A stretch of 64,000 bases of DNA from Roseomonas sp. HF4 (GTDB lineage: Bacteria > Pseudomonadota > Alphaproteobacteria > Acetobacterales > Acetobacteraceae), in assembly GCF_005222755.1 (NCBI RefSeq), contig NZ_STGD01000002.1, positions 310,001-374,000 of the forward strand. The letters run 5' to 3'. This document shows, piece by piece, positions 27,823 through 36,724 of this stretch. Positions within the stretch are counted from its first letter, which is position 1; each line of letters starts with the position of its first letter. The notes under the pieces were generated by a model. That model did no database searches. It was given only the letters and a program-made list of their open reading frames with translations, and had not been told where the DNA came from. A program made the translations under genes and the position numbers.

Positions 27823-28509
27823 ATGGCCAGGATCTGCATCGTCGGCATCTCGGGCAAGCTCGGGCGCTACATGGTGCAGCACGCGCTCGACCTCGGGCAC
27901 GAGGTGGTCGGCGTCTGCCGACCCGGGAGCGTCGGCAAGCTCGACCGCTTCGCAGGACGCATAACGGTCTTCCCCGGCGCGACCGACGACCGCGCCGTGA
28001 TCGGCCAGGCCGTCGCGGGCTGCGACGCGGTGCTGACCGTGCTCGCGCCCTGGGGCATCAAGGGCTACGCGACGGGCACGGCGCAGGCGGTGCTGGACCT
28101 GGCGCCGCCGGGGGCGCGGCTGGTGTTCTCCCGCGGCTGGCACATCACGCGCGACGGCCGGGACGTCTAATCCTGGAAGCTGCGCGCCTTCCTCGCCGTG
28201 TTCGGGCCGGTCGCGCGGCTGCTGCGCGTCGCCGACCTCGACGACCAAGTGGAGGCCTGCCGGCGCATCTTCACCAGCGACACGCGCTGGACCGTGGTGC
28301 GCGGCAGCGACCTGGAGGAAGGCGAGAGCCAGGGCCTGCCGATCTGGCGCCGCCACGTAGGCGACCCGGCGCTGGCCAGCAACCGCACCCAGCGCATCGA
28401 CTTCGCGCTGTTCATGGTGGCCGCGGTCGAGGACGAGGCGCTGGTGCGCGAGGCACCGGCCCTCGTCGGGCGCCTCGCGCCCTCGGCGCTTGCGGCCGAG
28501 GGCGGCTGA
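27823..28509 (+). pseudogene. NAD(P)-binding (NmrA/atypical SDR) oxidoreductase broken by one in-frame stop
   Basis: AGGGAGG precedes the ATG. The first 115 residues hold a Rossmann start ICIVGISGKLGRYMV with the glycine pattern G-x-x-G-x-x-G, then CDAVLTVLAPWGIKG. Translation ends at TAA (28168-28170), after GRDV, but the same frame continues without change of codon style (SWKLRAFLAVFGPVARL ... SDTRWTVVRGSDLEEG) to TGA at 28509. WTVVRGSDLEEG is the expected later part of NmrA-like proteins. Replacing the stop with TAC would give a normal 228-residue enzyme. It is either a fresh nonsense mutation or a sequencing error. Confidence 0.85.
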
Positions 28510-28531
28510 ACAGGGGCCGAACGGCATGGCG

Positions 28532-29680
28532 CTAGCCCGGCACGTCCGGGTCGGTCAGGCGCCGGTGCTCCTCCAGCGCGTAGCGGTCGGTCATGCCGGC
28601 GATGTAGTCGCAGACCACGCCCGCGCAGTGGGTGCTGCCGGCCTCCCCCGCCCGGGCGCGCCACATCGGCGGCAGCATCTGCGGCCCGCCATGCAGCAGC
28701 GTGAACAGCACCTGCACCACGCGCTTCGACTTCGCCATGGTGCGGTTGACGCGCCAGTGGCGGTACATGCGGGTGAACAGGAAGTCCCGCAGCACGCCAT
28801 TCGCCTCGGCCATGGCCTGGGAGAAGCCGACCACCGGATGGCCGGCGCGACGGATGTCGTCCACGCCCGCGGGGGCCAGCGCGGCGATGCGCCGGCGGGA
28901 TTCGGCGACCACGTCGCCCACCATCAGGTTGATGACGCGCCGGATCGTCTCCGGCGCCGCGCGGTCCTCGGCCAGGCCGGCATTGGCGCGGCGCGCATCG
29001 GCCAGCGCCTCCCCGATCAGGGGCAGCGCAGCCACCTCCTCCAGCGTGAACAGGCGGGCGCGCAGCCCGTCGTCGAGGTCGTGGTTGTTGTAGGCGATGT
29101 CGTCCGAGATGGCGGCGACCTGCGCCTCCGCGCTCGCATGCGTGCCGAGGTCGAGCGGATGCAGCGCGTCGTATTCCGCGATGTAGGGCGCGGGGCGGCG
29201 CAGCGGGCCGTTGTGCTTGGCGAGCCCCTCCAGCGTCTCCCAGGTCAGGTTCAGCCCGTCGAAGCCGCCGTAGCGGGTTTCCAGCAGCGTCACGGCCTTG
29301 AGCGACTGCGCGTTGTGGTCGAAGCCGCCATGCGGCTTCATCATCGCGTTCAGCGCATCCTCCCCGGCATGGCCGAAGGGCGGGTGGCCGAGGTCATGCG
29401 CCAGCGCCAGAGCCTCGGCCAGGTCCTCGTCCAGCGCCAGCAACCGCGCGACGGAGCGCGCGATCTGCGCCACCTCGATGCTGTGGGTCAGGCGCGTCCG
29501 GAAGTGGTCGCCTTCATGGTAGACAAAGACCTGCGTCTTGTACTGCAGGCGCCGGAAGGCGGTAGCGTGGATGATGCGGTCCCGGTCCCGCTGGAAGGGG
29601 GAACGCGCATCGGCGCCCGCTTCCGGATGCAGCCGGCCGCGGGAGGTCTCCGGCCGGACGGCATGGGGCGCGAGATCCAT
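28532..29680 (-). CDS. dgt: Deoxyguanosinetriphosphate triphosphohydrolase-like protein
   Basis: This 382-residue HD-domain phosphohydrolase splits dNTPs into nucleoside and triphosphate. Metal ligands are visible at H66 (THSIEV) and H95-D96 (AHDLGHPPFGH), with a later Asp in AISDDIAYNNHD. The N-terminal FRRLQYKTQVF and the length match the type 2 Dgt-like subgroup of alphaproteobacteria, which acts in dNTP pool control. It is divergent from the ErpA-type gene (100 bp apart) and convergent with the broken dehydrogenase. Confidence 0.94.
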   Translation of the reverse strand: MDLAPHAVRPETSRGRLHPEAGADARSPFQRDRDRIIHATAFRRLQYKTQVFVYHEGDHFRTRLTHSIEVAQIARSVARLLALDEDLAEALALAHDLGHPPFGHAGEDALNAMMKPHGGFDHNAQSLKAVTLLETRYGGFDGLNLTWETLEGLAKHNGPLRRPAPYIAEYDALHPLDLGTHASAEAQVAAISDDIAYNNHDLDDGLRARLFTLEEVAALPLIGEALADARRANAGLAEDRAAPETIRRVINLMVGDVVAESRRRIAALAPAGVDDIRRAGHPVVGFSQAMAEANGVLRDFLFTRMYRHWRVNRTMAKSKRVVQVLFTLLHGGPQMLPPMWRARAGEAGSTHCAGVVCDYIAGMTDRYALEEHRRLTDPDVPG

Positions 29681-29780
29681 CTGCCGGGCCGTAGCACCGC
29701 TCCGCGCCGGGTCACAAGCCGCGACGCGTTGGAACCGGGCGCGCTAGGCCCTATGTTCAGGGCTGAGGAGTCCCATCGCC

Positions 29781-30134
29781 ATGCCCGACGGCGCCAGCAC
29801 CGCCCCAGCATTCCGCGTCACCACGCGCGCCCATGCCGAAATCACCGACATTGCGGCCCGCGAGGGCAGGCCGGCGGCAGGGCTGCGCCTGGCCGTCGAG
29901 GCCGGCGGCTGCTCGGGGTTCCAGTACAAGTTCGGCCTGGAGGATGCGCCGGCCGAGGACGACCTCGTCATCGGCGAGGGCGTGGGGAGGGTTTTCGTCG
30001 ATCCGGTCTCGCTCGACCTGCTGGCCGGCGCCGAACTGGATTGGGCGGAAGAGCTGATCGGGGCGCATTTCGCGATCCGCAACCCCCAGGCGGTGTCCGC
30101 CTGCGGCTGCGGCACCTCGTTTTCGGTCGGATGA
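29781..30134 (+). CDS. erpA: Iron-sulfur cluster insertion protein (A-type carrier, ErpA-like)
   Basis: This 117-residue A-type Fe-S carrier delivers clusters to apo-enzymes. Its three ligand cysteines are C44 (GGCSGFQY), C108 and C110 (ACGCGTSF). The family ending NPQAVSACGCGTSFSV is complete. No isc or suf genes are adjacent; the erpA-dgt-xth neighbourhood is a known alphaproteobacterial grouping. ErpA and IscA cannot be cleanly separated by eye; the lone position favours ErpA. Confidence 0.93.
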   Translation: MPDGASTAPAFRVTTRAHAEITDIAAREGRPAAGLRLAVEAGGCSGFQYKFGLEDAPAEDDLVIGEGVGRVFVDPVSLDLLAGAELDWAEELIGAHFAIRNPQAVSACGCGTSFSVG

Positions 30135-30139
30135 AGATC

Positions 30140-30237
30140 GGGGGAGGAGAACCTCCCCCGGTCCCCCTCCCTTCTTTGTTCCTTGGTTCCAGAGAAGGTT
30201 GAGGGGGGTGCGGGGGGAGAAGTTCTCTTCTCCCCCC
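30140..30237. repeat. Cluster of three hairpins between erpA and xth
   Basis: Hairpin 1 (30140-30159) is GGGGGAGG-AGAA-CCTCCCCC. Hairpin 3 (30212-30237) has GGGGGGAGAA with TTCTCCCCCC and a six-base loop. Between them, CCCCCTCCCTTCT (about 30163-30175) pairs imperfectly with AGAAGGTTGAGGGGG. Hairpins 1 and 3 are alike and both are followed by GGT. This looks like a palindromic repeat family. It may also work as a factor-assisted transcription end for erpA, as there is no T-run. Confidence 0.7.
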
Positions 30238-30248
30238 GGTCACAGCGC

Positions 30249-31016
30249 ATGAAGCTCGCGACCTTCAACGTCAATTCGATCCGCCAGCGCGCCGGGCATG
30301 TGGCGCGCTTCCTCGAGCGCGCGCAGCCCGACCTTCTGTTCCTGCAGGAGACGCGCTGCACCGCCGAACAGGTGCCCGCCATGGAGTTCGAGGCGCTGGG
30401 CTACCGCACCCACGCCATCGGCCAGCAGGGCGGGCGCAACGGCGTCGCCGTGATCTCGCGCATGCCGTTCGAGGTGGTGGCCGAGGCCCTTCCCGGCGAC
30501 GCGGAAGACGCGCAGGCGCGCTATATCGAGGTGCGCGCAGGCGGGATGCAGGCGGCCGGCATCTACCTGCCGAACGGCAATTCCGGCGGCGAGGCTGGCT
30601 TCGCCTACAAGATCGCGTGGATGGAGCGACTGCGGGCGGTCGCGCAGGACCGGCTCGATGCCTTCATCCCCTTCGCGGTGCTGGGTGACTTCAACGTCTG
30701 CCCGACCGGGGCGGACCTGGCCCCTGGCGCGCTGCCGCCGACCGATGCGCTGGTGCGCCCCGAGACCCGGGCGCGGTTCCGCGCGCTGTTGCATCTCGGC
30801 CTGACCGACGCACTCCGCGCGCTGCATCCGGCCGAGACGCTGTTCACCTACTGGGACTACGGCGCGGCCTTCGAGACCAACCGCGGGCTGCGCATCGACC
30901 ACGTGCTGCTCAGCGCGGAGCTCGCCGAGCGGCTCGAAGCCTGCGAGGTCGACACCATGCCGCGCGGCGAGGCACAGCCCTCGGACCACACGCCGGTGAT
31001 CGCCACGCTGCGGTGA
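30249..31016 (+). CDS. xth: Exodeoxyribonuclease III (AP endonuclease)
   Basis: This 255-residue enzyme of the exonuclease III/EEP fold cuts abasic sites in base excision repair. Motifs include KLATFNVNSIRQR, the metal-binding E34 in LLFLQETR, GDFNVCPTGADL, RGLRIDHVLLS and the terminal SDHTPVIATL. Length and order match bacterial Xth. The ATG at 30249 fits the family start (MKLATFNVNS). The gene follows a hairpin-rich spacer after erpA and converges on two small lipoprotein genes. Confidence 0.96.
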   Translation: MKLATFNVNSIRQRAGHVARFLERAQPDLLFLQETRCTAEQVPAMEFEALGYRTHAIGQQGGRNGVAVISRMPFEVVAEALPGDAEDAQARYIEVRAGGMQAAGIYLPNGNSGGEAGFAYKIAWMERLRAVAQDRLDAFIPFAVLGDFNVCPTGADLAPGALPPTDALVRPETRARFRALLHLGLTDALRALHPAETLFTYWDYGAAFETNRGLRIDHVLLSAELAERLEACEVDTMPRGEAQPSDHTPVIATLR

Positions 31017-31026
31017 GCAGCGGCGG

Positions 31027-31323
31027 CTACCAGCGCCGGCCGCGGTAATGGGGCCGACCGTAATACCCCGGCCCCCACCAGCCGCGCGGTCCCCAATAGA
31101 AGCCGAGCCCGATGGACGGCGAGACGACGACCGGCGGCGGCGGCGCGACATAGACCGGCACGCCCTCCCCGGTCATGTAGGCGGGCGGGGCATAGGCGAC
31201 GGGCGGCGGCGCGTAGTAGCCGACCGGCGGCGCCGGGGGCAGCGGGCCCAGGGTTCCATCCGGGTAGACGGCGCAGCCGCCGAGCAGCGCGGCAAGCGCC
31301 GGGACAAGCAGGGGCAGACGCAT
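31027..31323 (-). CDS. Small proline/tyrosine-rich lipoprotein
   Basis: This 98-residue protein has a lipoprotein signal MRLPLLVPALAALLGGC; the cysteine after LGG would be lipidated. The rest is low-complexity P, A, Y, V and G (PVGYYAPPPVAYAPP), ending in a GFYWGPRGWWGPGYYGR segment like other Gly/Trp/Tyr-rich envelope proteins. Its role is unknown, presumably outer-membrane-associated. It is the second of two similar lipoprotein genes on this strand and ends 10 bp from the convergent xth stop. Confidence 0.75.
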   Translation of the reverse strand: MRLPLLVPALAALLGGCAVYPDGTLGPLPPAPPVGYYAPPPVAYAPPAYMTGEGVPVYVAPPPPVVVSPSIGLGFYWGPRGWWGPGYYGRPHYRGRRW

Positions 31324-31357
31324 CACGTCCTCCTTCCGCGCCGGCCGCGTCGGCGGC

Positions 31358-31588
31358 TCAGCGCCAGTAGCCGCCCCAGCACCGGCCCCAGCGGTCGCAG
31401 CGCCGCGGCACCCATTGGCGGCGCGGCGGTGGCGCCACGTAGGCGCGTGGCGGCGGGGCGACATAGGCGCGCGGCGGCGGCGCGTAATAAGGCCCCGGCG
31501 GCGGCGCATAGGCCACCGGTGCCGGGTAGGCGACGCATCCTGCGAGGCCGATCCCGGCCAACAGGGGCAGCAACGTTCTCGTCGACAT
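31358..31588 (-). CDS. Small proline/tyrosine-rich lipoprotein
   Basis: This 76-residue protein has signal MSTRTLLPLLAGIGLAGC (lipobox LAGC) and a mature part with the short repeat YVAPPPRA in tandem, ending RCDRWGRCWGGYWR. GGAGG lies before the ATG at 31588, just inside a leader hairpin. It resembles the next gene downstream in signal and composition, so the two are probably a small paralogous pair. The function is unknown. Confidence 0.75.
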   Translation of the reverse strand: MSTRTLLPLLAGIGLAGCVAYPAPVAYAPPPGPYYAPPPRAYVAPPPRAYVAPPPRRQWVPRRCDRWGRCWGGYWR

Positions 31589-31599
31589 GATGGCATCCT

Positions 31600-31637
31600 C
31601 CCGGGCGGAAAGGCACCATCATGCCCTTCCGTCCGGG
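31600..31637 (-). other. Hairpin between ilvD and the lipoprotein pair
   Basis: CCCGGGCGGAAAGGCA (31600-31615) pairs with TGCCCTTCCGTCCGGG (31622-31637) with two mismatches and a six-base loop. It ends next to the ribosome-binding site of the lipoprotein gene and follows the ilvD stop. It could be a 3' end for ilvD or a leader structure. Confidence 0.45.
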
Positions 31638-31687
31638 GAATGTCTGCGCGGCGCCCGTGTCAGGGGCGTGGCGCGCGTGTGGCGGTG

Positions 31688-33406
31688 CTACTGGTCGGCG
31701 TAGCAATGCGTCTCGGCGGCACCGCCCGGGTTCGTGACAGCGCCGAGATAGGCCGGGCCCACGAGCTGCGCGTACTTCCAGAGCGCACCGGAATTGTAGT
31801 CGTGGCCGCGCGGCTTCCAGGCGGCGCGGCGGCGCGCGATCTCCTCCTCCGGCAGCAGCATGTCGATGGTGCCCTTGTCCGCATCGATCACAATGCGGTC
31901 GCCGTTCTGCAGCAGGGCGATCGGGCCGCCCACCGCCGCTTCCGGCCCGACATGGCCGATGCAGAAGCCGCGCGTCGCGCCGCTGAAGCGGCCATCGGTG
32001 ATGAGCGCGACCTTGTCGCCCATGCCCTGGCCGTAGATCGCGGAGGTGGTCGACAGCATCTCCCGCATCCCCGGGCCGCCCTTGGGGCCCTCGTAGCGGA
32101 CGATGATGATGTCGCCGGGCTTGTAGGCGCGGGCCTCGACTGCGGCGAAGGCGTCCTCCTCGCAGTCGAAGCAGAGCGCGGTGCCCTCGAACCGGAGATT
32201 GGTCATGCCGGCGATCTTCACGATCGCACCTTCCGGCGCCAGGTTGCCGTGCAGCGCCACCACGCCGCCGATCGGGCTGATCGGGTCGGAGGTCGGGCGG
32301 ACCACGTCCTGGTCCTTCGGGATGATGACCTCGCGGTGGTTCTCGGCCAGCGTCTTCCCCGTGACCGTGAGGCAGTCGCCCTTCACGTAGCCGCCATCGA
32401 GCAGCGCCTTGATGATGACGGGCACGCCGCCGATGCGGAACACGTCGGCCGCGACGTAGCGTCCGCCGGGCTTGAGGTCGGCGATATGCGGCGTCTTGCG
32501 CATGATCTCGGCCACGTCCTGCAGCGTGAAGCGGATGCCCGCCTCATGCGCCATGGCGGGCAGGTGCAGCGCGGCGTTGGTGCTGCCGCCCGTCGCGCCC
32601 ACGATGGCGGCCGCGTTGTGCAGGCTGTCGAGCGTGACGATGTCGCGCGGGCGGAGGTTGCGGCGGATGAGTTCCACCACCGCCTTGCCCGATTCCACCG
32701 CCCAGCGGTCGCGGTCGAGGTCGGGCGCCGGGGCGCCGGCCGAGAAGGGCAGCGCGAGCCCGATCATCTCGCTGACGCAGGCCATGGTGTTGGCGGTGAA
32801 CTGGCCGCCGCAGGCCCCGGCGCCGGGGCAGGCGTGTTCCTCGAGTTCCTGCAGTTCCTCGTCCGACATGTTGCCGGCGGCGTGCTGGCCGACCGCCTCG
32901 AACACGTCGAGCACGGTGACGTCGCGGCCGTGGTGCCGGCCCGGCATGATCGACCCGCCATACATGAAGACCGAGGGGACGTTCAGGCGGATCATGGACA
33001 TCATGACGCCGGGCAGCGACTTGTCACAGCCCGCGATGCCGACCATGGCGTCGTAGCAGTGGCCGCGCATGGTGAGCTCGATCGAATCCGCGATGGTCTC
33101 GCGCGAGGCGAGCGAGGACTTCATCGACTGGTGGCCCATGGCAATGCCGTCGGTCACCGTGATGGTGGTGAATTCGCGCGGCGTGGCGCCGGCCGCGGCG
33201 ACACCCTTCTTGGCGGCCTGCGCCTGGCGGGACAGCGCGATATTGCAGGGCGCGGCCTCGTTCCAGCAGGAGACGACGCCGACCAGCGGCTGGGCGATCT
33301 CCTCCGCCGTCAGGCCCATGGCGTAGTAGTAGGACCGGTGCGGCGCGCGCTCCGGGCCCATGGTGGTGTGGCGGCTCGGCAGGCGGGACTTGTCCCAGGC
33401 GGTCAT
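31688..33406 (-). CDS. ilvD: Dihydroxy-acid dehydratase
   Basis: This 572-residue enzyme makes the 2-oxo acids of branched-chain amino acid synthesis. Cluster-ligand cysteines C47 (VVSCWNE), C127 (IAGCDKS) and C199 (GACGG) are present. The substrate region TDGRFSGATRGFCIGHVGPEA, with its catalytic Ser, is complete. The 560-575-residue length fits the [2Fe-2S] type common in this group. Only 28 bp separate it from valS upstream, so a valine-related pair (valS-ilvD) may be co-transcribed. Confidence 0.96.
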   Translation of the reverse strand: MTAWDKSRLPSRHTTMGPERAPHRSYYYAMGLTAEEIAQPLVGVVSCWNEAAPCNIALSRQAQAAKKGVAAAGATPREFTTITVTDGIAMGHQSMKSSLASRETIADSIELTMRGHCYDAMVGIAGCDKSLPGVMMSMIRLNVPSVFMYGGSIMPGRHHGRDVTVLDVFEAVGQHAAGNMSDEELQELEEHACPGAGACGGQFTANTMACVSEMIGLALPFSAGAPAPDLDRDRWAVESGKAVVELIRRNLRPRDIVTLDSLHNAAAIVGATGGSTNAALHLPAMAHEAGIRFTLQDVAEIMRKTPHIADLKPGGRYVAADVFRIGGVPVIIKALLDGGYVKGDCLTVTGKTLAENHREVIIPKDQDVVRPTSDPISPIGGVVALHGNLAPEGAIVKIAGMTNLRFEGTALCFDCEEDAFAAVEARAYKPGDIIIVRYEGPKGGPGMREMLSTTSAIYGQGMGDKVALITDGRFSGATRGFCIGHVGPEAAVGGPIALLQNGDRIVIDADKGTIDMLLPEEEIARRRAAWKPRGHDYNSGALWKYAQLVGPAYLGAVTNPGGAAETHCYADQ

Positions 33407-33434
33407 GGCGTGTCCTCGGGTGGTGTCTTGCTGT

Positions 33435-36134
33435 TCAGGCGGTGATGCGGGCGATGGCGGCTTCGAGGCGTGCCATCTCGGTGCTTTGCGCGCTCAGGCG
33501 GTCGCGCATCTCCTGCACGATCTCCTCCGGCGCGCGGGAGATGAAGACCTCGCTGGCGAGCTTGGCCTCGGTCTTCGCGGCCTCGCCGGCGATGCGGGCG
33601 CGCTCCTTGGCCAGGCGCGCTCGCTCGGCGGCAAGGTCGATGACATCCGCCAGCGGCAGCATGATCGTCGCCTCCCCCACCACCGCCTGCACGGCGCCCT
33701 TCGGGGCCTCGCCCTCGAGCGCGCGGATCTCGGTGGCGCGGCCCAGGCGCCTGATGGCGTCGGACCAGCGCGCCGCACGATCGAGACTCTCGCCCGACGC
33801 GCCGGCCAGCAGCAGCGGCACCGTGATGGACGGGGCAACATTCATCTCCGAGCGCACGGTGCGCACCTCGGAGACCAGCCGCACCACCCAGTCGAGTTCC
33901 GCCCGCGCCTCGGCGGCCCCCTGCACCGGCACGGCTTCCGGCCAAGCCTCGCGGATCAAGCTTCCTTCAGGGCCGTAGCCCATGCGGTGCCACAATTCCT
34001 CGGTGATGAAGGGCATCACCGGATGCAGCATCCGCAGGATCGTTCCCAGCACGTGCTGCGTGGCACCCTTCACCTCGTTCTTGTCCGGCCCATCCGGGCC
34101 GAGCAGCACGGGCTTCGCGAATTCCAGGAACCAGTCGCAGAAGGTGTTCCAGGTGAAGCGGTAGCAAGCAAGGGCGTAGTCGTCGAAGCGGAACGCATCG
34201 AGCGCGGCATTGGCGTCCGCGACGGCGCCGTTCGCGGCATCGAGGATCCAGCGCGACAGCGGTAGCGTCGCCGTCGCCGGGTCGAAGCCCGGCACCGGCG
34301 CGATCCCGTTCATCTCGCAGAAGCGCGACGCGTTCCAGATCTTGGTCGCGAAGGCCCGGTAGCCCTCGATGCGCTGCTTCGCCAGCTTGATGTCGCGCCC
34401 GGGACCCGCCAGCGCACACAGGGTGAAGCGCACCGCATCCGCGCCATGCGCGTCGATCAGGTCGAGCGGGTCCATCACGTTGCCGCGCGACTTGGACATC
34501 TTCTGCCCCTTCTCGTCGCGCACCAGGCCGTGGATGCACACCGTCCTGAAGGGGACCTCGCCCATGAAATGGATGCCCATCATCATCATTCGGGCGACCC
34601 AGAAGAAGATGATGTCGAAGCCGGTCACGAGCACGTCGCCGGGGTAGTACTTCGCCAGTTCCGGCGTCTTCTGCGGCCAGCCGATCGTGCTGAAGGGCCA
34701 GAGCGCACTGCTGAACCAGGTGTCGAGCACGTCCTCGTCGCGCGTGAGGTCCACGTCGCGGCCGAACTTCGCGCGGGCGAGGTCGCGCGCCTCGGCTTCC
34801 GTGTGGGCGACGAAGACTTCCCCATCCGGGGCGTACCAGGCCGGGATCTGGTGGCCCCACCACAATTGGCGCGACACGCACCAGGGCTGGATGTCGCGCA
34901 TCCAGGCGAAGAAGGTGTTCTCCCACTGGCGCGGCGTGAACACGGTCTGGCCGGTCTCGACGGCGCGGATTGCGGGGGCCGCCAGGGTCTTGGCGTCGAC
35001 GTACCACTGCATGGTCAGCCGCGGCTCGATCGGCACGCCGGACCGATCGCCATGCGGCACGGCGTGCGTGTGCGGCTCGATCTTCTCTACGAGGTCCATC
35101 TCCTCGAGCCGCGCGACGATGGCCTTGCGCGCGGCGAAGCGATCCTGTCCGGCAAGCCCGCGCACGAAGTCGAGGTCGCTCACGCCCTCGAGCGCCGCGA
35201 AGGACGTGGCGATCTCGTCGAGGAACACGCACCCTTCCGCATCAAGCACGCTCGGCATCGGCAGGTCGTGCCGCCTGCCAAGGTCGAAGTCGTTGAAGTC
35301 ATGCGCGGGGGTGATCTTCACCGCGCCTGAGCCCTTCTCCGGGTCGGAATACTCATCCGCCACCACCGGGATGGAGCGCCCGACCAGCGGCAGGACCACG
35401 CGCTTGCCGACCAGGTCGCGGAAGCGGTCGTCGTCCGGATGCACGGCGACGGCGGTGTCGCCCAGCATCGTCTCGGGGCGCGTCGTCGCCACCACCAGGA
35501 AGCGGCCGGGCTCGCCCTCGACCGGGTAGCGCAGGTGCCACAGGTGGCCCTTCACCTCCTTGCTCTCGACCTCGAGGTCCGAGATGGCGGTGAGGAATTT
35601 CGGGTCCCAGTTCACCAGGCGCCGGTCGCGATAGAGCAGGCCCTCGCGGTACAGCCGCACGAAGACCTCGCGCACCGCGTCGGACAGGCCCTCGTCCATC
35701 GTGAAGCGTTCGCGCGGCCAGTCGAGCGAGGCGCCCAGGCGGCGCAGCTGGCGGGTGATGGTGCCGCCCGATTCCGCCTTCCAGTCCCAGACCCGCTTGA
35801 TGAAGGCGTCGCGGCCCATGGCGCGGCGGTCAGGCTGCTGCTGCTGCGCGAGCAGCCGTTCCACCACCATCTGCGTCGCGATGCCCGCATGGTCGGTGCC
35901 CGGCTGCCACAGGGCGTCGCGCCCCTGCATCCGCCGCCAGCGGATCAGCACGTCCTGCAGCGTGTTGTCGAGCGCATGGCCGATATGGAGGCTGCCCGTG
36001 ACGTTGGGCGGCGGGATCATGATGGTGAAGGGCTTCGCGCTCGAGGCGGGGTTGGCCGAGAAGGCGCCCGAATCCTCCCAGCCCTGATAGAGGCGCGGTT
36101 CGATCGCGGCGGGGTCGAAGGACTTGTCCAGCAT
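33435..36134 (-). CDS. valS: Valyl-tRNA synthetase
   Basis: This 899-residue class I synthetase has PPPNVTGSLHIGHALDN (HIGH) and KGQKMSKSRGNV (KMSKS). The editing domain lies between them (TTRPETMLGDTAVAVHPDD). A C-terminal coiled-coil arm (LAAERARLAKERARI...) is typical of ValS. AAGGG lies nine bases before the ATG at 36134, which fits better than the ATG at 36143 that directly abuts it. It follows the popZ-type gene by 53 bp in the tolC-popZ-valS run. Confidence 0.97.
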   Translation of the reverse strand: MLDKSFDPAAIEPRLYQGWEDSGAFSANPASSAKPFTIMIPPPNVTGSLHIGHALDNTLQDVLIRWRRMQGRDALWQPGTDHAGIATQMVVERLLAQQQQPDRRAMGRDAFIKRVWDWKAESGGTITRQLRRLGASLDWPRERFTMDEGLSDAVREVFVRLYREGLLYRDRRLVNWDPKFLTAISDLEVESKEVKGHLWHLRYPVEGEPGRFLVVATTRPETMLGDTAVAVHPDDDRFRDLVGKRVVLPLVGRSIPVVADEYSDPEKGSGAVKITPAHDFNDFDLGRRHDLPMPSVLDAEGCVFLDEIATSFAALEGVSDLDFVRGLAGQDRFAARKAIVARLEEMDLVEKIEPHTHAVPHGDRSGVPIEPRLTMQWYVDAKTLAAPAIRAVETGQTVFTPRQWENTFFAWMRDIQPWCVSRQLWWGHQIPAWYAPDGEVFVAHTEAEARDLARAKFGRDVDLTRDEDVLDTWFSSALWPFSTIGWPQKTPELAKYYPGDVLVTGFDIIFFWVARMMMMGIHFMGEVPFRTVCIHGLVRDEKGQKMSKSRGNVMDPLDLIDAHGADAVRFTLCALAGPGRDIKLAKQRIEGYRAFATKIWNASRFCEMNGIAPVPGFDPATATLPLSRWILDAANGAVADANAALDAFRFDDYALACYRFTWNTFCDWFLEFAKPVLLGPDGPDKNEVKGATQHVLGTILRMLHPVMPFITEELWHRMGYGPEGSLIREAWPEAVPVQGAAEARAELDWVVRLVSEVRTVRSEMNVAPSITVPLLLAGASGESLDRAARWSDAIRRLGRATEIRALEGEAPKGAVQAVVGEATIMLPLADVIDLAAERARLAKERARIAGEAAKTEAKLASEVFISRAPEEIVQEMRDRLSAQSTEMARLEAAIARITA

Positions 36135-36187
36135 GGGCCGCATCCCTTCCCCGCCGGGCGCGCCGCGTCAAGGGCGGCGAAAGCGGG

Positions 36188-36724
36188 TCAGGTCAGCGCG
36201 CGGCCGACCACGCGCTCGATCTCGGCGCGGACCAGGCGCTCGACGATGCCGGGCAGGTGCTGGTCCAGCCAGTCCTTGAGCAGCGGGCGCAGTTCCTCAC
36301 GCACCACGTCCTCGATCGACGGGCCACCGCGGGTCACGGTCGCGGCGCGGTCCGAGGCGACGGCGCCGAGCAGCCGGCTGACCGCGGCGGTGGCCGCGGC
36401 CGCCACGGCTGGGGCGAGCAGGCCCTCGGCAGCCGGCGAGGGCGGCGGCGGCGGCGGATCGGCCGCGGCCGGGGCGGGCGGGGGCTCGGCGGCTGGCACC
36501 ATCATCTCCTCGGTCAGGAGGAGCGCGCCGTCGGCGGCAGGCTCCGGGGCCGGCGCGGGCGGTGTTGGCACGGCGGCCGCCTCCGCTGCCACGGGCGTCG
36601 CCGCGACCGGGGCTGCAGGCGCCTCGTCCTCGTTCAGGATGCGGCGGATGGAGGCCAGGATGTCCTCCATCGACTGGTCCGCCGTGACGGCCGGCGCGGC
36701 GGGGGGCGCGGCCTCGGTGCTCAT
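36188..36724 (-). CDS. popZ: PopZ-family (DUF2497) polar organising protein
   Basis: This 178-residue protein has the PopZ layout. A short N-terminal helix SMEDILASIRRILNEDE (about 18-34) is followed by a long disordered proline/alanine/glutamate-rich middle. The conserved C-terminal helices EELRPLLKDWLDQHLPGIVERLVRAEIERVVG drive assembly. PopZ builds polar hubs that anchor the chromosome origin in alphaproteobacteria. The position between tolC (4-base ATGA overlap) and valS is the conserved location of this gene. Confidence 0.9.
   Translation of the reverse strand: MSTEAAPPAAPAVTADQSMEDILASIRRILNEDEAPAAPVAATPVAAEAAAVPTPPAPAPEPAADGALLLTEEMMVPAAEPPPAPAAADPPPPPPSPAAEGLLAPAVAAAATAAVSRLLGAVASDRAATVTRGGPSIEDVVREELRPLLKDWLDQHLPGIVERLVRAEIERVVGRALT

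Noticed and set aside
28198-28509. Separate gene starting at 28198
   Set aside because: It is the same frame and family as the dehydrogenase before the TAA and has no ribosome-binding site, so it is the second part of the broken gene.
30178-30189. Second SOS box before xth (GTTC...GTTC)
   Set aside because: The two GTTC half-sites are only four bases apart instead of seven, and both lie in the hairpin array.
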